DNA from: SZUA-584 sp964441275
GTDB taxonomy: Bacteria > Bacillota > Clostridia > Christensenellales > SZUA-584
DNA: 64,000 nucleotides
Assembly (NCBI GenBank): GCA_964441275.1
Contig: CAYTUG010000007.1
Span: forward strand, 1-64,000
Reading direction: 5' to 3'
Position numbers and translations under genes: made by a program. Positions 35,716-44,584 of the stretch are shown one piece after another. The first letter of the stretch is position 1. Each line of letters starts with the position of its first letter. The notes under the pieces are model-generated. The model was not told the origin of the DNA and ran no database searches. It saw only the letters and a list, made by a program, of their open reading frames with translations.

Positions 35716-36498
35716 ATGGTAATTGATTTTCACACACATTGCTTTACAGACGCGATCGCGCATGCGGCGATTGAAAAGCTGTCGGCCGGTTGCAATGTTG
35801 CTGCGGTGCATGACGGCACCGTATCAGGCCTGAAAAAGCATATGAAAAACTGCGGTGTAGATAAAAGCGTTGTGCTGCCGGTCGCCACAAAACCGGCTCA
35901 AGTGGGGACGATAAACGAATGGGCGGCAAGCGAACAAAGCGACGAACTTGTCTTTTTCGGCGCGCTTCATCCGGACGATGAAGATTTTATTATAACCGCA
36001 AAGCGGGTTAAAAAGATGGGCTTTAAAGGCGTCAAACTGCATCCGGATTACCAGAGCTTTTTTGCGGACGAGCCGCGCATGATTGCGCTTTATAAAGCGC
36101 TGCGGGATTTGGATTTAATACTTGTTCTGCATGCCGGAATGGATATCGGTTATCCGGTGCCGGTGCGCTGTACGCCGCTGATGATAAAGAATATAATAGA
36201 AAAAGTTCCAGGGTTAAAGCTTGTCGCTGCGCATATGGGCAGCCATGCGCTTTGGAATGATGCAAACCAATTGATTGCGGGGCTGCCCGTGTATTACGAT
36301 ACTTCATATTCATATTACGCGCTTGGAAAAGCCGCCATGAGCGATATGATTTTGCGCCATGGCGCGGAATATGTGCTGTTTGGCACCGATTCGCCGTGGA
36401 AACGCGCAGATGACGAAATCGCCGCCGTAAAGTCGCTTTCTTTGCCCTCAGAGGATATTGAAAAGATATTGTTTAAAAACGCGCAACAACTTATTTAA
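35716..36498 (+). CDS. Amidohydrolase-family TIM-barrel hydrolase
   Basis: Metal-dependent hydrolase of 260 residues (amidohydrolase 2 type). It starts with the metal-binding IDFHTHCF, followed by GVKLHPDYQSF (Lys-Leu-His), a strand with VLHAGMD, LVAAHMGSHALW, and the final acid in LFGTDSPW. These are all the usual ligands, so the enzyme should be active. Relatives include decarboxylases and lactonases; the substrate is open. It lies 84 bases before mazF. Confidence 0.85.
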   Translation: MVIDFHTHCFTDAIAHAAIEKLSAGCNVAAVHDGTVSGLKKHMKNCGVDKSVVLPVATKPAQVGTINEWAASEQSDELVFFGALHPDDEDFIITAKRVKKMGFKGVKLHPDYQSFFADEPRMIALYKALRDLDLILVLHAGMDIGYPVPVRCTPLMIKNIIEKVPGLKLVAAHMGSHALWNDANQLIAGLPVYYDTSYSYYALGKAAMSDMILRHGAEYVLFGTDSPWKRADDEIAAVKSLSLPSEDIEKILFKNAQQLI

Positions 36499-36581
36499 GC
36501 TGTAACGATAAGCGCAAACATATGACACGCCGCTTTCATATTATATAAGGGAAACCAAAACAGCATATTGCGGGGTGAACT

Positions 36582-36941
36582 ATGATTGAGCGAGGGGATG
36601 TTTACTACGCGGATTTAAACCCCGTGACCGGCTCGGAACAAGGCGGCATCCGTCCTGTGCTTGTGGTACAAAACGACACCGGCAACAGGTTCAGCCCCAC
36701 CATTATCGTAGCAGCTATAACATCCAACATTGAAAAAGCCCGGCTGCCGACGCATATAATAATCGATGCAGATGTGCTGTCTGAAAAAAGCGTCGTTCTT
36801 CTTGAACAGATAAGAACGATTGACAAATCAAGGCTGATAAAAAGAGTGGGCCGGTTAAGCGAAAACGATATGCTTCGGGTTGAAAAAGCCATATCAATCA
36901 GCATGGGGTTTGATAATACAAAGAAGAAAGACAAAGACTAA
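36582..36941 (+). CDS. mazF: MazF/EndoA-type mRNA interferase
   Basis: Toxin-family RNase of 119 residues. The N-terminus IERGDVYYADLNPVTGSEQG and the segments RPVLVVQND, NRFSPTIIVAAITS and LLEQIRTIDKSRL match B. subtilis EndoA closely, including the catalytic Arg and Thr regions. EndoA cleaves mRNA at U-ACAU sites. A MazE/EndoAI-type antitoxin gene normally precedes it, but none is present: the upstream neighbour is the amidohydrolase, with only 83 bases between. A strong terminator follows the stop codon. Confidence 0.9.
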   Translation: MIERGDVYYADLNPVTGSEQGGIRPVLVVQNDTGNRFSPTIIVAAITSNIEKARLPTHIIIDADVLSEKSVVLLEQIRTIDKSRLIKRVGRLSENDMLRVEKAISISMGFDNTKKKDKD

Positions 36942-36969
36942 AGCGAAGGAGATATCTCTTTCGCTTTTC
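36942..36969 (+). terminator. Intrinsic terminator after mazF
   Basis: AGCGAAGGAGATATCTCTTT is the start of a near-perfect inverted repeat with arms AGCGAA and TTCGCT and a GAGATATCTC core, followed by TTTTCT. It directly follows the mazF stop. Confidence 0.75.
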
Positions 36970-36999
36970 TAAAAGCATAGGGATAGCAAGGGTTGGCGC

Positions 37000-37821
37000 A
37001 TGAAAAATCGTGTAAGGGATTATTTTGCAATAACGGCGGGGGTGGGCATAGCCGTAGCGGGGCTTAACTTATTTCTTGTGCCCAACAAAATTGCGGCGGG
37101 CGGTATAAGCGGGATTGCAACAATACTATATCATCTGTTTAATATACCGCTCGGCTTTTCAATTGCAGTATTAAATATACCGCTTTTTATTATCGGGTTT
37201 AGAATGGTTGGCAAAAGCTTTGCGCTGCGCACGCTTTACGCACTTGTGCTTTTTTCAGTCGTTGCGGAAATTATCCCGGTGATAAGCGGCGAGGATCTGT
37301 TCTTAGGCTGTGTGTACGGCGGCGTTCTTATGGGGGCGGGAGTGGGGATAGTGATGCGGTTCGGCGGCTCTACGGGCGGCACCGATATGGCGGCTAAAAT
37401 ATTAAACGGCAGGTTTAAATCTTTAGGCATCGGCTCTTTTGTATTCATTATCGATCTTATTGTAATAGCGGCGGCCGGAACTATCTTTAAACCTCAGGCA
37501 GCTCTTTATGCCATTGCGTCAATATACATAACGTCAAAGCTGATAGACGCGGTAACCGTCGGGTTGAGCGCCGCCAAGGCGTTTTACATAATATCAGATA
37601 AAAACGTTGAAATTTCCCGGGCTATCATTCAGGGGCTGGGCAGGGGGGTAACCGCGCTGTCCGCAAAGGGGCTTTATAGCGGCAGGCAGAAGGAGGTGCT
37701 GTTGTGCGTATTGCATTGGCGTACCGAGGGCACCAAGCTAAAAAACATAGTTAAGAGTATAGATAAAACTGCTTTTGTAATTGTCGCGGATGTAAAAGAG
37801 GTTTTAGGCGAAGGATTTTAA
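37000..37821 (+). CDS. YitT-family membrane protein
   Basis: Membrane protein of 273 residues with five N-terminal hydrophobic segments containing NKIAAGGISGIATILYH and RFGGSTGGTDMAAKIL, both hallmarks of the YitT/DUF161 family. A C-terminal cytoplasmic DUF2179 domain (about 195-270) has RGVTALSAKGLYSGRQKEVL and the terminal VADVKEVLGEGF. Transport of a small solute has been suggested for relatives, but none is established. It forms its own unit between the mazF terminator and the DUF308 protein. Confidence 0.88.
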   Translation: MKNRVRDYFAITAGVGIAVAGLNLFLVPNKIAAGGISGIATILYHLFNIPLGFSIAVLNIPLFIIGFRMVGKSFALRTLYALVLFSVVAEIIPVISGEDLFLGCVYGGVLMGAGVGIVMRFGGSTGGTDMAAKILNGRFKSLGIGSFVFIIDLIVIAAAGTIFKPQAALYAIASIYITSKLIDAVTVGLSAAKAFYIISDKNVEISRAIIQGLGRGVTALSAKGLYSGRQKEVLLCVLHWRTEGTKLKNIVKSIDKTAFVIVADVKEVLGEGF

Positions 37822-37908
37822 ATATTTAATAAATAGAAGTAAAGATGTCTTGTTTTGTACACGATATTGGTGGTATTATTTTGATGAAGTAATTGATTGG
37901 AGGGTAAA

Positions 37909-38451
37909 ATGCAAACCGCAAAGACAATGCCGTGGTGGGTTACAATGCTGGCAGGATTACTGATACTTACGGCAGGCATCTTTTTGATAGCGTGGAAGGG
38001 TGCCGCGCTTGACGTGTTAACTTTTTTACTTGGCGCCGGGGTGTTGGGGTTTGGTCTATATAACGTATTTATGGCGGTTGGCACGAGGGACGACAACAGA
38101 CTTTGCATACCTTTTATCGCACACGGCATTTTTAACTTTATAATGTTTATATTGGTGTTATTCATTTATAGATCCCCGGCTCATCTTGGCGTAATATTGG
38201 GAAGTTGGTTAATAATATTTGGCGTGTTCCGTATTATATACGCGCGGCAGGACGCCGAACAAAAACTAAGCCCCAAGGCAGGGGTTTTCACTTTTTTGAT
38301 AGGAGCGGCGCTGATTATTATTCCTTTTGCCATCGGGATTGACCACGTTCTTTTTATTGGAATAGTGGCCGTAATTGTAGGCACTGTGAGGGCAGCAATG
38401 GGCATAATTAAAAAGACGCAGGTTGAAAACGAAAGAACGAGTTTAAGATAA
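37909..38451 (+). CDS. HdeD/DUF308-like membrane protein
   Basis: Small membrane protein of 180 residues with six predicted hydrophobic segments arranged as three hairpins, as in HdeD/DUF308 proteins. The helices start at MPWWVTMLAGLLILTAGIFL. Tryptophan and glycine placement (LGSWLIIFGVFRIIYA) fits the family. GGAGGG at 37899-37904 supports the ATG at 37909 rather than an upstream TTG. Function is unknown; acid-stress links come from E. coli only. The thrS promoter begins right at its stop codon. Confidence 0.72.
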   Translation: MQTAKTMPWWVTMLAGLLILTAGIFLIAWKGAALDVLTFLLGAGVLGFGLYNVFMAVGTRDDNRLCIPFIAHGIFNFIMFILVLFIYRSPAHLGVILGSWLIIFGVFRIIYARQDAEQKLSPKAGVFTFLIGAALIIIPFAIGIDHVLFIGIVAVIVGTVRAAMGIIKKTQVENERTSLR

Positions 38452-38452
38452 T

Positions 38453-38481
38453 TGACAGCTTAGCTCAAAAAGTATTATAAT
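38453..38481 (+). promoter_or_regulatory. Consensus promoter of the T-box/thrS transcript
   Basis: A perfect TTGACA (38453-38458), a 17-base spacer and a perfect TATAAT (38476-38481). It is the strongest promoter I saw in the window and gives a leader of about 255 bases before thrS. Confidence 0.85.
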
Positions 38482-38489
38482 AGCACATA

Positions 38490-38723
38490 TTTTATGCGGA
38501 GCATGGATTAGATTAAGCTTTTATGTAAAGGCGTTTTAAAGAGAGCGCACACCTTAGGCTGAAAGTGTGTTAAACGCAGGTAAAGGCTATACCGGCTTTT
38601 CCGTTTCGCAAGGGCGCCTTCCTTTATCGGGCAAAAAGAGCCACCGCAAAACACAAGGCGGCGGAAAATGGGTGGAACCGCGGTTTTGAATCGTCCCGTG
38701 CAGCTTTGTGCGCACGGTTTTTT
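38490..38723 (+). ncRNA. T-box riboswitch (threonine) with terminator
   Basis: The leader contains the conserved T-box sequence GGGTGGAACCGCGG (38670-38683), which pairs with the acceptor end of uncharged tRNA and builds the antiterminator. An intrinsic terminator follows, CCGTGC/GCACGG (38696-38717) plus six T. Upstream, GCGTTT/AAACGC and CACAC/GTGTG helices lie where stem I is expected. Threonine specificity is inferred from the downstream gene; I could not place the specifier codon with certainty. Uncharged tRNA-Thr should allow read-through into thrS. Confidence 0.88.
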
Positions 38724-38744
38724 ATTTTATAAAGAGGTTGAAAA

Positions 38745-40673
38745 ATGAAAATAATTTTGGCTAACGGAGAAACAAGAGAATTTGAACAGGGCAGCAGCGC
38801 ACAGCAAATAGCCGCAAACATATCGGGCGCGCTTTCTAAGAAAGCCGTTGCGGTTAAAATAGACGGCGAGCTAAAGGGGCTCGATGCCGTTCCAAAAAAC
38901 AACAGCCGCGTACAGATAATAACATTTGACGACGAGGAAGGCAAAAAGGTTTTGCGCCACACAGCATCGCACATAATGGCGCAAGCGGTATTGCGGCTTT
39001 TTCCTAACGCCAAGCTTGCGATAGGGCCCGCAATCGAAAATGGGTTTTATTATGATTTTGACGTGCAGCCTTTCAACTCTGCCGACTTAGATAACATCGA
39101 AAAAGAGATGCGCAAAATAATAGCGCAGGACTTGCCGATAGAGCGTTTTGAGCTGCCGTATGCTAAAGCGCTCGAATTTATGAAAGAGCAGCCGTATAAG
39201 GTAGAGCTTATTAAAGAGCTGCCCAAAGACGCAACCATAAGCTTTTACCGCCAGGCGGAATTTACCGATCTTTGTGCAGGGCCGCATTTATTAACGACCG
39301 GCAGGCTAAGGCAGTTTAAGCTGCTGTCCGTTGCCGGCGCTTATTGGCGCGGAAACGAGAAGAATAAGATGTTAACGCGCGTATACGGTACGGCGTTTGA
39401 AAAGAACGAACAGCTTGCAGCTTATATTGAGATGCTAAAAGAGGCCAAAGAAAGAGACCACAACAAATTGGGCCGGGAGCTAAAATTTTTTATGACAAGC
39501 GATATTGTCGGGCAGGGATTGCCTATGCTTATGCCCAAAGGCTCAAAGCTTATGCAGACGCTTATACGCTTTGTGGAAGACGAGGAAGAAAAGCGCGGTT
39601 ATCTGCATGTGCGCACGCCGCTTATGGCAAAAAGCGACCTTTATAAGATATCCGGACATTGGGACCATTATAAAGAGGGAATGTTTGTGATAGGCGACGA
39701 AAAGAGCGGCGGGGACGTTTTGGTGCTTAGGCCGATGGAATGCCCGTTCCAGTTTCTTATGTACAATTCGGACATTCACAGTTACCGTGAGCTTCCCGTC
39801 CGGTATGCGGAGACGGCGACTTTGTTTAGAAACGAGGCATCGGGCGAGATGCACGGGCTTATTCGCGTACGCCAGTTTACCCTTGCCGATGCGCACATAA
39901 TATGTACTCCAAGCCAGGTTGCGGATGAATTTAAAGCGGTGCTCGATTTGATAACTCATGTGATGAGCGCGCTGGGTATCGAAAAAGAGATACGCTACCG
40001 TTTCTCGAAATGGGATCCGAACGATACCGAAAAATATATTGATAACCCTAAGGCATGGGAAACGACCCAGCGGCTTATGAAACGCATACTTGACGAGATA
40101 GGGCTTGCTTATACGGAGGCTGACGGAGAGGCGGCATTTTATGGACCCAAGCTTGACTTGCAGTTCAAAAACGTGTACGGCAAAGAGGACACGCTTTTTA
40201 CGGTGCAGATAGATTTTGCTTTGCCCGAACGGTTTGATATGACGTACATAGATTCGGACGGCGCCAAGCAACGCCCATACGTTATACATCGCTCGTCCAT
40301 AGGCTGTTATGAGCGTACTATTGCAATGCTTATAGAAAAATACAAAGGCGCTTTGCCTCTTTGGATGGCGCCCGAACAAGTGCGGCTTATGGCCATTACA
40401 GACCGCTCTATAGCATACCTTCGCGAGTGGGAACAAAAGCTAAAAGATGCGGGCGTGCGGGTTGGCGTTGATGTGCGCAGCGAAAAAATCGGCTACAAGA
40501 TAAGGGAGGCGCGCAACGAGCGCATACCATATATGGCAATCGCCGGCGACAACGAGGTGCAAAAAGGCAGTTTGGCTATTCGCAGGCGCGGGCAGGGCGA
40601 TATAGGCGAGATGGATGGCAACGCGTTTATACAGATGGTACTAAAAGAGACGCGGGATAAGCTAATCTTTTAG
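38745..40673 (+). CDS. thrS: Threonyl-tRNA synthetase
   Basis: Class II synthetase of 642 residues that charges tRNA-Thr. The domains in order are TGS (1-60), the editing domain with HTASHIMAQAV, the catalytic core and a C-terminal anticodon-binding domain from about residue 540. Motif 2-like TATLFRNEASGEMHGLIRVR and motif 3 IHRSSIGCYERTIAML are intact. The zinc Cys lies in LRPMECPFQF, a variant of the more common KPMNCPGH that I also associate with some other bacterial ThrRS. Expression is controlled by the T-box leader. The ribosome site is AAAGAGG. Confidence 0.96.
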   Translation: MKIILANGETREFEQGSSAQQIAANISGALSKKAVAVKIDGELKGLDAVPKNNSRVQIITFDDEEGKKVLRHTASHIMAQAVLRLFPNAKLAIGPAIENGFYYDFDVQPFNSADLDNIEKEMRKIIAQDLPIERFELPYAKALEFMKEQPYKVELIKELPKDATISFYRQAEFTDLCAGPHLLTTGRLRQFKLLSVAGAYWRGNEKNKMLTRVYGTAFEKNEQLAAYIEMLKEAKERDHNKLGRELKFFMTSDIVGQGLPMLMPKGSKLMQTLIRFVEDEEEKRGYLHVRTPLMAKSDLYKISGHWDHYKEGMFVIGDEKSGGDVLVLRPMECPFQFLMYNSDIHSYRELPVRYAETATLFRNEASGEMHGLIRVRQFTLADAHIICTPSQVADEFKAVLDLITHVMSALGIEKEIRYRFSKWDPNDTEKYIDNPKAWETTQRLMKRILDEIGLAYTEADGEAAFYGPKLDLQFKNVYGKEDTLFTVQIDFALPERFDMTYIDSDGAKQRPYVIHRSSIGCYERTIAMLIEKYKGALPLWMAPEQVRLMAITDRSIAYLREWEQKLKDAGVRVGVDVRSEKIGYKIREARNERIPYMAIAGDNEVQKGSLAIRRRGQGDIGEMDGNAFIQMVLKETRDKLIF

Positions 40674-40837
40674 TAGCACCAATGGCTGCAAATAAACTTG
40701 TTTACATCGTACGATAAGCTTTTCTGCAATTCCCGCTGTCTGTTTTTAATGTGCTGCTTAAACTTTGCGTTTTTCACATCGGGGCTTGGCAGTTAATCTG
40801 CGGAAAATTGCTTTATAAGTGGGAAGGGAGTTAAGGC

Positions 40838-41593
40838 ATGAAAATAGTTTCGTGGAATGTAAACGGGTTAAGGGCTGTTTATACCAAAGGGTTTGCAGAT
40901 TTTTTTGATTCGTCAAAAGCGGATATATTTTGTATACAGGAAATAAAGATGCAAAAGGGCGATTTTGAATTTGCGCCTCTTGAGTATCATTCGTTTTGGA
41001 ATTACGCAAAAAAGAAAGGCTACTCGGGTACCGCAATATTTTCGCGCTATCAGCCAAAAAACGTAATTTACGGCATGGGCATGGACGAGCACGATTCGGA
41101 AGGGCGTTTGATAACGCTTGAATACGACGATTTTTATTTTGTCAACGTATACGTTCCAAACTCTCAGGCGGAGCTTAAAAGGCTTTCTTACCGCATGCAA
41201 TGGGACGAGGATTTTAGAGAATATGTCAAAATGTTGGACGGAAAAAAGCCGGTAATAGTGAGCGGGGATCTTAATGTTGCCCATAAGGAAATAGATTTAA
41301 AAAACCCGACGACAAACAGAAACAACGCCGGATTTACCGATCAGGAGCGCGAGGGGTTTGCGAAATTGCTCAATGCGGGGTTTATTGACAGTTTCCGCTT
41401 TCTTAATCCCGAAGTTGCAGGCGCGTATACTTATTGGTCTTACCTTTTTAATGCGCGCTCGCGCAATGCCGGCTGGCGAATAGATTATGTTTGCATTTCG
41501 CAACGCCTGTCGGGCAAACTAAAAAGTGCAAAAATCCACAGCGAGGTTTTAGGTTCGGACCATTGTCCAATATCGGCTGTGCTAAAAGGATAA
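40838..41593 (+). CDS. exoA: Exodeoxyribonuclease III
   Basis: AP endonuclease/3'-5' exonuclease of 251 residues, a normal length. Conserved elements: KIVSWNVNGLRA at the start, FCIQEIKMQ with the metal Glu, VSGDLNVAHKEIDLKNP, RIDYVCIS and the terminal GSDHCPISAVL with the catalytic Asp-His. It acts in base-excision repair. An AAGGGAG site precedes the ATG. The HD-domain gene starts 2 bases after its stop. Confidence 0.95.
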   Translation: MKIVSWNVNGLRAVYTKGFADFFDSSKADIFCIQEIKMQKGDFEFAPLEYHSFWNYAKKKGYSGTAIFSRYQPKNVIYGMGMDEHDSEGRLITLEYDDFYFVNVYVPNSQAELKRLSYRMQWDEDFREYVKMLDGKKPVIVSGDLNVAHKEIDLKNPTTNRNNAGFTDQEREGFAKLLNAGFIDSFRFLNPEVAGAYTYWSYLFNARSRNAGWRIDYVCISQRLSGKLKSAKIHSEVLGSDHCPISAVLKG

Positions 41594-41595
41594 AT

Positions 41596-42216
41596 ATGCG
41601 CAAAAAAATGTTTGAACAATTTGATTACCATTTAACTGCCGACAAAAAGCCCTCGAATTATTTTAATTCTCTTTTAAGTAAAGGTGAATTACCCCACCCG
41701 TTTGATATGCTGTTCAAGCTTCGCGGAACCGAACAATCGCTGCGGCATCACCCGGAGGGGGATGTTTGGGAGCACACAATGATAGTTATAGACAACGCCG
41801 CCAACCAGAAGAAGAACAGCAAGCAACCGCGTGTTTTCATGTGGGCGGCGCTTTTGCACGATATCGGAAAGCCCAAAACAACGCGTTTGCGGCGCGGGCG
41901 CATAACGGCGTATGGCCACGATAAAGAAGGCGCTTTGCTTGCGGCGCAATTTTTTAAAGCGTGCGGTCAGCAGAGCGGATTTATCAAGCAGGTCTGCGCG
42001 CTGGTGCGCTGGCATATGCAGCCGCTTTTTGCGTTAAAAAATCTTCCCTTTTTCGACCCGGCGGCGATGGCGGAGCAAACGGATATAGCCGAGGTTGCGC
42101 TTTTAGGATTGTGCGATAGGGCAGGCAGAGGAATTGATGCGAATAACGAAATGCAGCAAGAGAGCGACAACATGGCGCTGTTTATAAAAAAGTGCCATGA
42201 GGCGCTAAAGATATGA
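41596..42216 (+). CDS. HD-domain phosphohydrolase
   Basis: Protein of 206 residues with an HD metal-binding core: HHPEGDVWEHTMIVID gives the first His, AALLHDIGKPKTT the HD pair, and the later histidines lie in YGHDKEGA and VRWHMQP. This arrangement resembles the HD domain of tRNA CCA-adding enzymes and related HDIG phosphohydrolases, but no nucleotidyltransferase domain is attached. I start at ATG 41596, 2 bases after the exonuclease stop. A role in nucleotide or RNA metabolism is likely; the substrate is unknown. Confidence 0.8.
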   Translation: MRKKMFEQFDYHLTADKKPSNYFNSLLSKGELPHPFDMLFKLRGTEQSLRHHPEGDVWEHTMIVIDNAANQKKNSKQPRVFMWAALLHDIGKPKTTRLRRGRITAYGHDKEGALLAAQFFKACGQQSGFIKQVCALVRWHMQPLFALKNLPFFDPAAMAEQTDIAEVALLGLCDRAGRGIDANNEMQQESDNMALFIKKCHEALKI

Positions 42217-42304
42217 AACTTAGACAGCTGGTGCGTAGCGGTGCCCGGCATAATGAGCCGCAAAGCGGCGGATGCTCGCATAAACTTAGGACTTAGCATT
42301 CTTC

Positions 42305-42916
42305 TTATGATGGCTTTGCGAGCCTGGATAAATCTTCAAAAGTGAGTTCCAACGAGTTGCCGGAAAGCCTGATCAACTCATTTTCATTAACTTGATATAG
42401 CGACTGCACATCGTTAAGTAACCATGATGCATTATCACGCTGGTTGCTCATGCTCAGAAATAAGACATATTCAATGTTCTTAGCTATCTCGGGCGCCCCT
42501 TCATATCGATAAACAGCTGTCTTTGTCTCGCCGCCTAACTGCATAACTTCAATTGTATTGCCGATAGCTTTACCCTTATAAGAATCGGTAATCTCTACTG
42601 TAAATATCGTGGTGAGCACTTTTTCGTCATTGACCTCTCCGCCAGGATTCTTGTACGGGTCAGATTCTTCTTCGCCGGCTGGCTGAATAAGATGCGATAA
42701 CCATTCTACTTTAGAATCTATAACTTTACCTCTAATCACATAGTCCGCAACCGTAAATAAAGTCTCGACTTTATCATAATTTGCATAGTCAAACCTGCCG
42801 GTATATACCTCTTTGCCAGTAGTCCCGGCAGTATCGGAAGTCCGGGCAGTGCAAGCGATGCAAAAGACAGATAAAAACAGCATTATAGGGAATAGTGTTA
42901 TATTCTTTCTTTTCAT
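42305..42916 (-). CDS. Putative lipoprotein of unknown function
   Basis: Secreted protein of 203 residues with a lipoprotein signal peptide: charged MKRKN, a hydrophobic core, and VFCIAC with the likely lipidated cysteine at position 22. After a Thr/Ser/Gly-rich spacer comes a globular domain without a motif I can assign; it includes KVLTTIFTVEITDSYKGKA, reminiscent of small secreted clostridial beta-proteins. The AGGAGG site is clear. It stands alone between convergent and divergent neighbours. Confidence 0.75.
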   Translation of the reverse strand: MKRKNITLFPIMLFLSVFCIACTARTSDTAGTTGKEVYTGRFDYANYDKVETLFTVADYVIRGKVIDSKVEWLSHLIQPAGEEESDPYKNPGGEVNDEKVLTTIFTVEITDSYKGKAIGNTIEVMQLGGETKTAVYRYEGAPEIAKNIEYVLFLSMSNQRDNASWLLNDVQSLYQVNENELIRLSGNSLELTFEDLSRLAKPS

Positions 42917-43146
42917 TTTAATTACCTCCTTTTTTTAAAAGACATTCAGTATTTTTTCATATCCCCAATCTTCTTTGGTATAATATAATTTAAGCGGCTG
43001 GTGTAATGGAAAACACAAAATGACATTTAAACAATAAAATTATAACATGGGATTATACGGGGGGGCAACATAATATTTATATTCCGGCATAAACAAACAT
43101 AATGCAGGTGGGGTGCGCTTAGCTGTTATAACCGCCGTTTTAATGG

Positions 43147-43152
43147 TATAAT
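43147..43152 (+). promoter_or_regulatory. -10 box ahead of the AmmeMemoRadiSam genes
   Basis: TATAAT at 43147-43152, preceded at loose distance only by weak -35 candidates, lies 22 bases before the start codon at 43175 with the ribosome site AAAGGAGG in between. The leader would be very short. Confidence 0.45.
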
Positions 43153-43174
43153 ACGGGCGAAAGGAGGGGCTGAT

Positions 43175-44584
43175 ATGGCAATAGAATATGCATGTATAAT
43201 GCCTCACCCGCCGCTTATTGTGCCCGAAGTTGGCAAAGGGCAACAAATACAGGTGCAAAACACGCTAAAAGGTATGGAAAAGGCCGCCCGGATAATTGCG
43301 CAGGTTAAGCCGCAGACCATAGTGCTCTCAACTCCCCATTCGGTTATGTACGGCGACTATATTCATATATCCCCCGGAAAAAGCGCGGCAGGCAGTTTTG
43401 GGGCATTCGGAGCGCCCGGTGTGTCTTTTAAGAAAAACTACGATACGGAACTTGTAACCAATCTTTCTGATATAGCGTTTGAAAGGAACATTGCAGCCGG
43501 AACATTAGGAGAGAAAGACAAAGAATTAGACCACGCGACTTTAGTTCCTTTGTATTTTGTTGATAAGTATTACTCCGATTACAATTTAGTGCGCATTTCG
43601 ATATCCGGTCTTTCGCTTATAACTCATTACCATTTCGGGCAATGCATCGCGCAAGCAGTTGAAAACACGCAGCGGAAAGCTGTCTATATTGCAAGCGGGG
43701 ATCTATCGCACAAGCTAACAAAAAGCGGACCTTATGGCTATTCGCCGCAGGGACCGGAATTTGATTCAAAGGTTACCCAGGCTATGAAAGAGGCGGATTT
43801 TCTTAGCTTTTTAACAATTCCCGAGCGGTTGATTGAAGCGGCGGGCGAATGCGGACTGCGCAGTTTTGTTGAAATGGCAGGCGCACTTGACGGCATTTCC
43901 TTAGAGACTTCATTCTATTCGTATGAAGGGCCTTTCGGGGTAGGGTATGCGGTATGCGGATATAAACCAACGGGTAAAGACGAAAACAGGCGCTATGCAC
44001 ATTTGCACCAAAATAAAAGGTCAAAACGGCTTGAGCGTCAAAAAAAGACCGAAGACGCATACATAAAGCTTGCAAGACAATCGCTTGAGGGGTACGTTAA
44101 AACGGGCGCTTATATTGAACAGCCCAAAGATTTGCCAAAAGAGCTTTTAAGCAGGAAAGCGGGCGTTTTCGTGTCGCTTAAAAAAGCCGGCAGGTTGAGA
44201 GGATGTATAGGCACTATTTTTGCTGCGCAGCCTACTGTCGCGCAGGAGATAATACGAAACGCGGTAAGTGCCGGAACAGGCGATACACGTTTTGAGCCTG
44301 TGCAAGAGCATGAGCTGCCATTGCTTGAATACAGCATAGACGTGTTGGGGGCGCCCGAACCTATTGAAACAATAGAACAGCTCGATGTTGAAAGGTACGG
44401 GGTGATTGTATCCAAAGGCTTTCGCAAAGGGCTGCTTTTGCCGTGCCTTGAAGGTGTAGATACTCCGCAAGAACAGGTGCGGATTGCGTTGCAAAAAGCG
44501 GGAATACGCGAAGACGAAAATTATAAGATGGAGCGTTTCGAGGTTGTGCGCCACAAACCGGCGCCGGGAGACGACGAATGCTAA
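43175..44584 (+). CDS. AmmeMemoRadiSam system proteins B and A, fused
   Basis: Fusion of 469 residues. Residues 1-270 are a Memo-family domain (AmmeMemoRadiSam B): MPHPPLIVPEVGKG, STPHSVMYGDYIHIS, ELDHATLVPLYFV and SGDLSHKLT hold the conserved His/Asp site, and the fold is related to class III extradiol dioxygenases. Residues 285-465 are an AMMECR1-family domain (AmmeMemoRadiSam A) with the signature RLRGCIGTI. The dedicated radical SAM partner follows with a 7-base overlap. The system is widespread in anaerobes and archaea and its reaction is, as far as I know, unestablished. The fusion says that B and A act together in one complex. Confidence 0.9.
   Translation: MAIEYACIMPHPPLIVPEVGKGQQIQVQNTLKGMEKAARIIAQVKPQTIVLSTPHSVMYGDYIHISPGKSAAGSFGAFGAPGVSFKKNYDTELVTNLSDIAFERNIAAGTLGEKDKELDHATLVPLYFVDKYYSDYNLVRISISGLSLITHYHFGQCIAQAVENTQRKAVYIASGDLSHKLTKSGPYGYSPQGPEFDSKVTQAMKEADFLSFLTIPERLIEAAGECGLRSFVEMAGALDGISLETSFYSYEGPFGVGYAVCGYKPTGKDENRRYAHLHQNKRSKRLERQKKTEDAYIKLARQSLEGYVKTGAYIEQPKDLPKELLSRKAGVFVSLKKAGRLRGCIGTIFAAQPTVAQEIIRNAVSAGTGDTRFEPVQEHELPLLEYSIDVLGAPEPIETIEQLDVERYGVIVSKGFRKGLLLPCLEGVDTPQEQVRIALQKAGIREDENYKMERFEVVRHKPAPGDDEC

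Noticed and set aside
39543..40436. Long minus-strand open frame of 297 codons inside thrS
   Set aside because: It is the antisense shadow of a highly conserved gene, has no plausible protein composition and no ribosome site.
40913..41284. Minus-strand frame inside exonuclease III
   Set aside because: Shadow of the exonuclease gene with cysteine/tyrosine-rich, unlikely composition.
41491..41595. Longer N-terminus for the HD-domain protein
   Set aside because: It would overlap the exonuclease gene by about 100 bases; the ATG at 41596 follows that stop directly.
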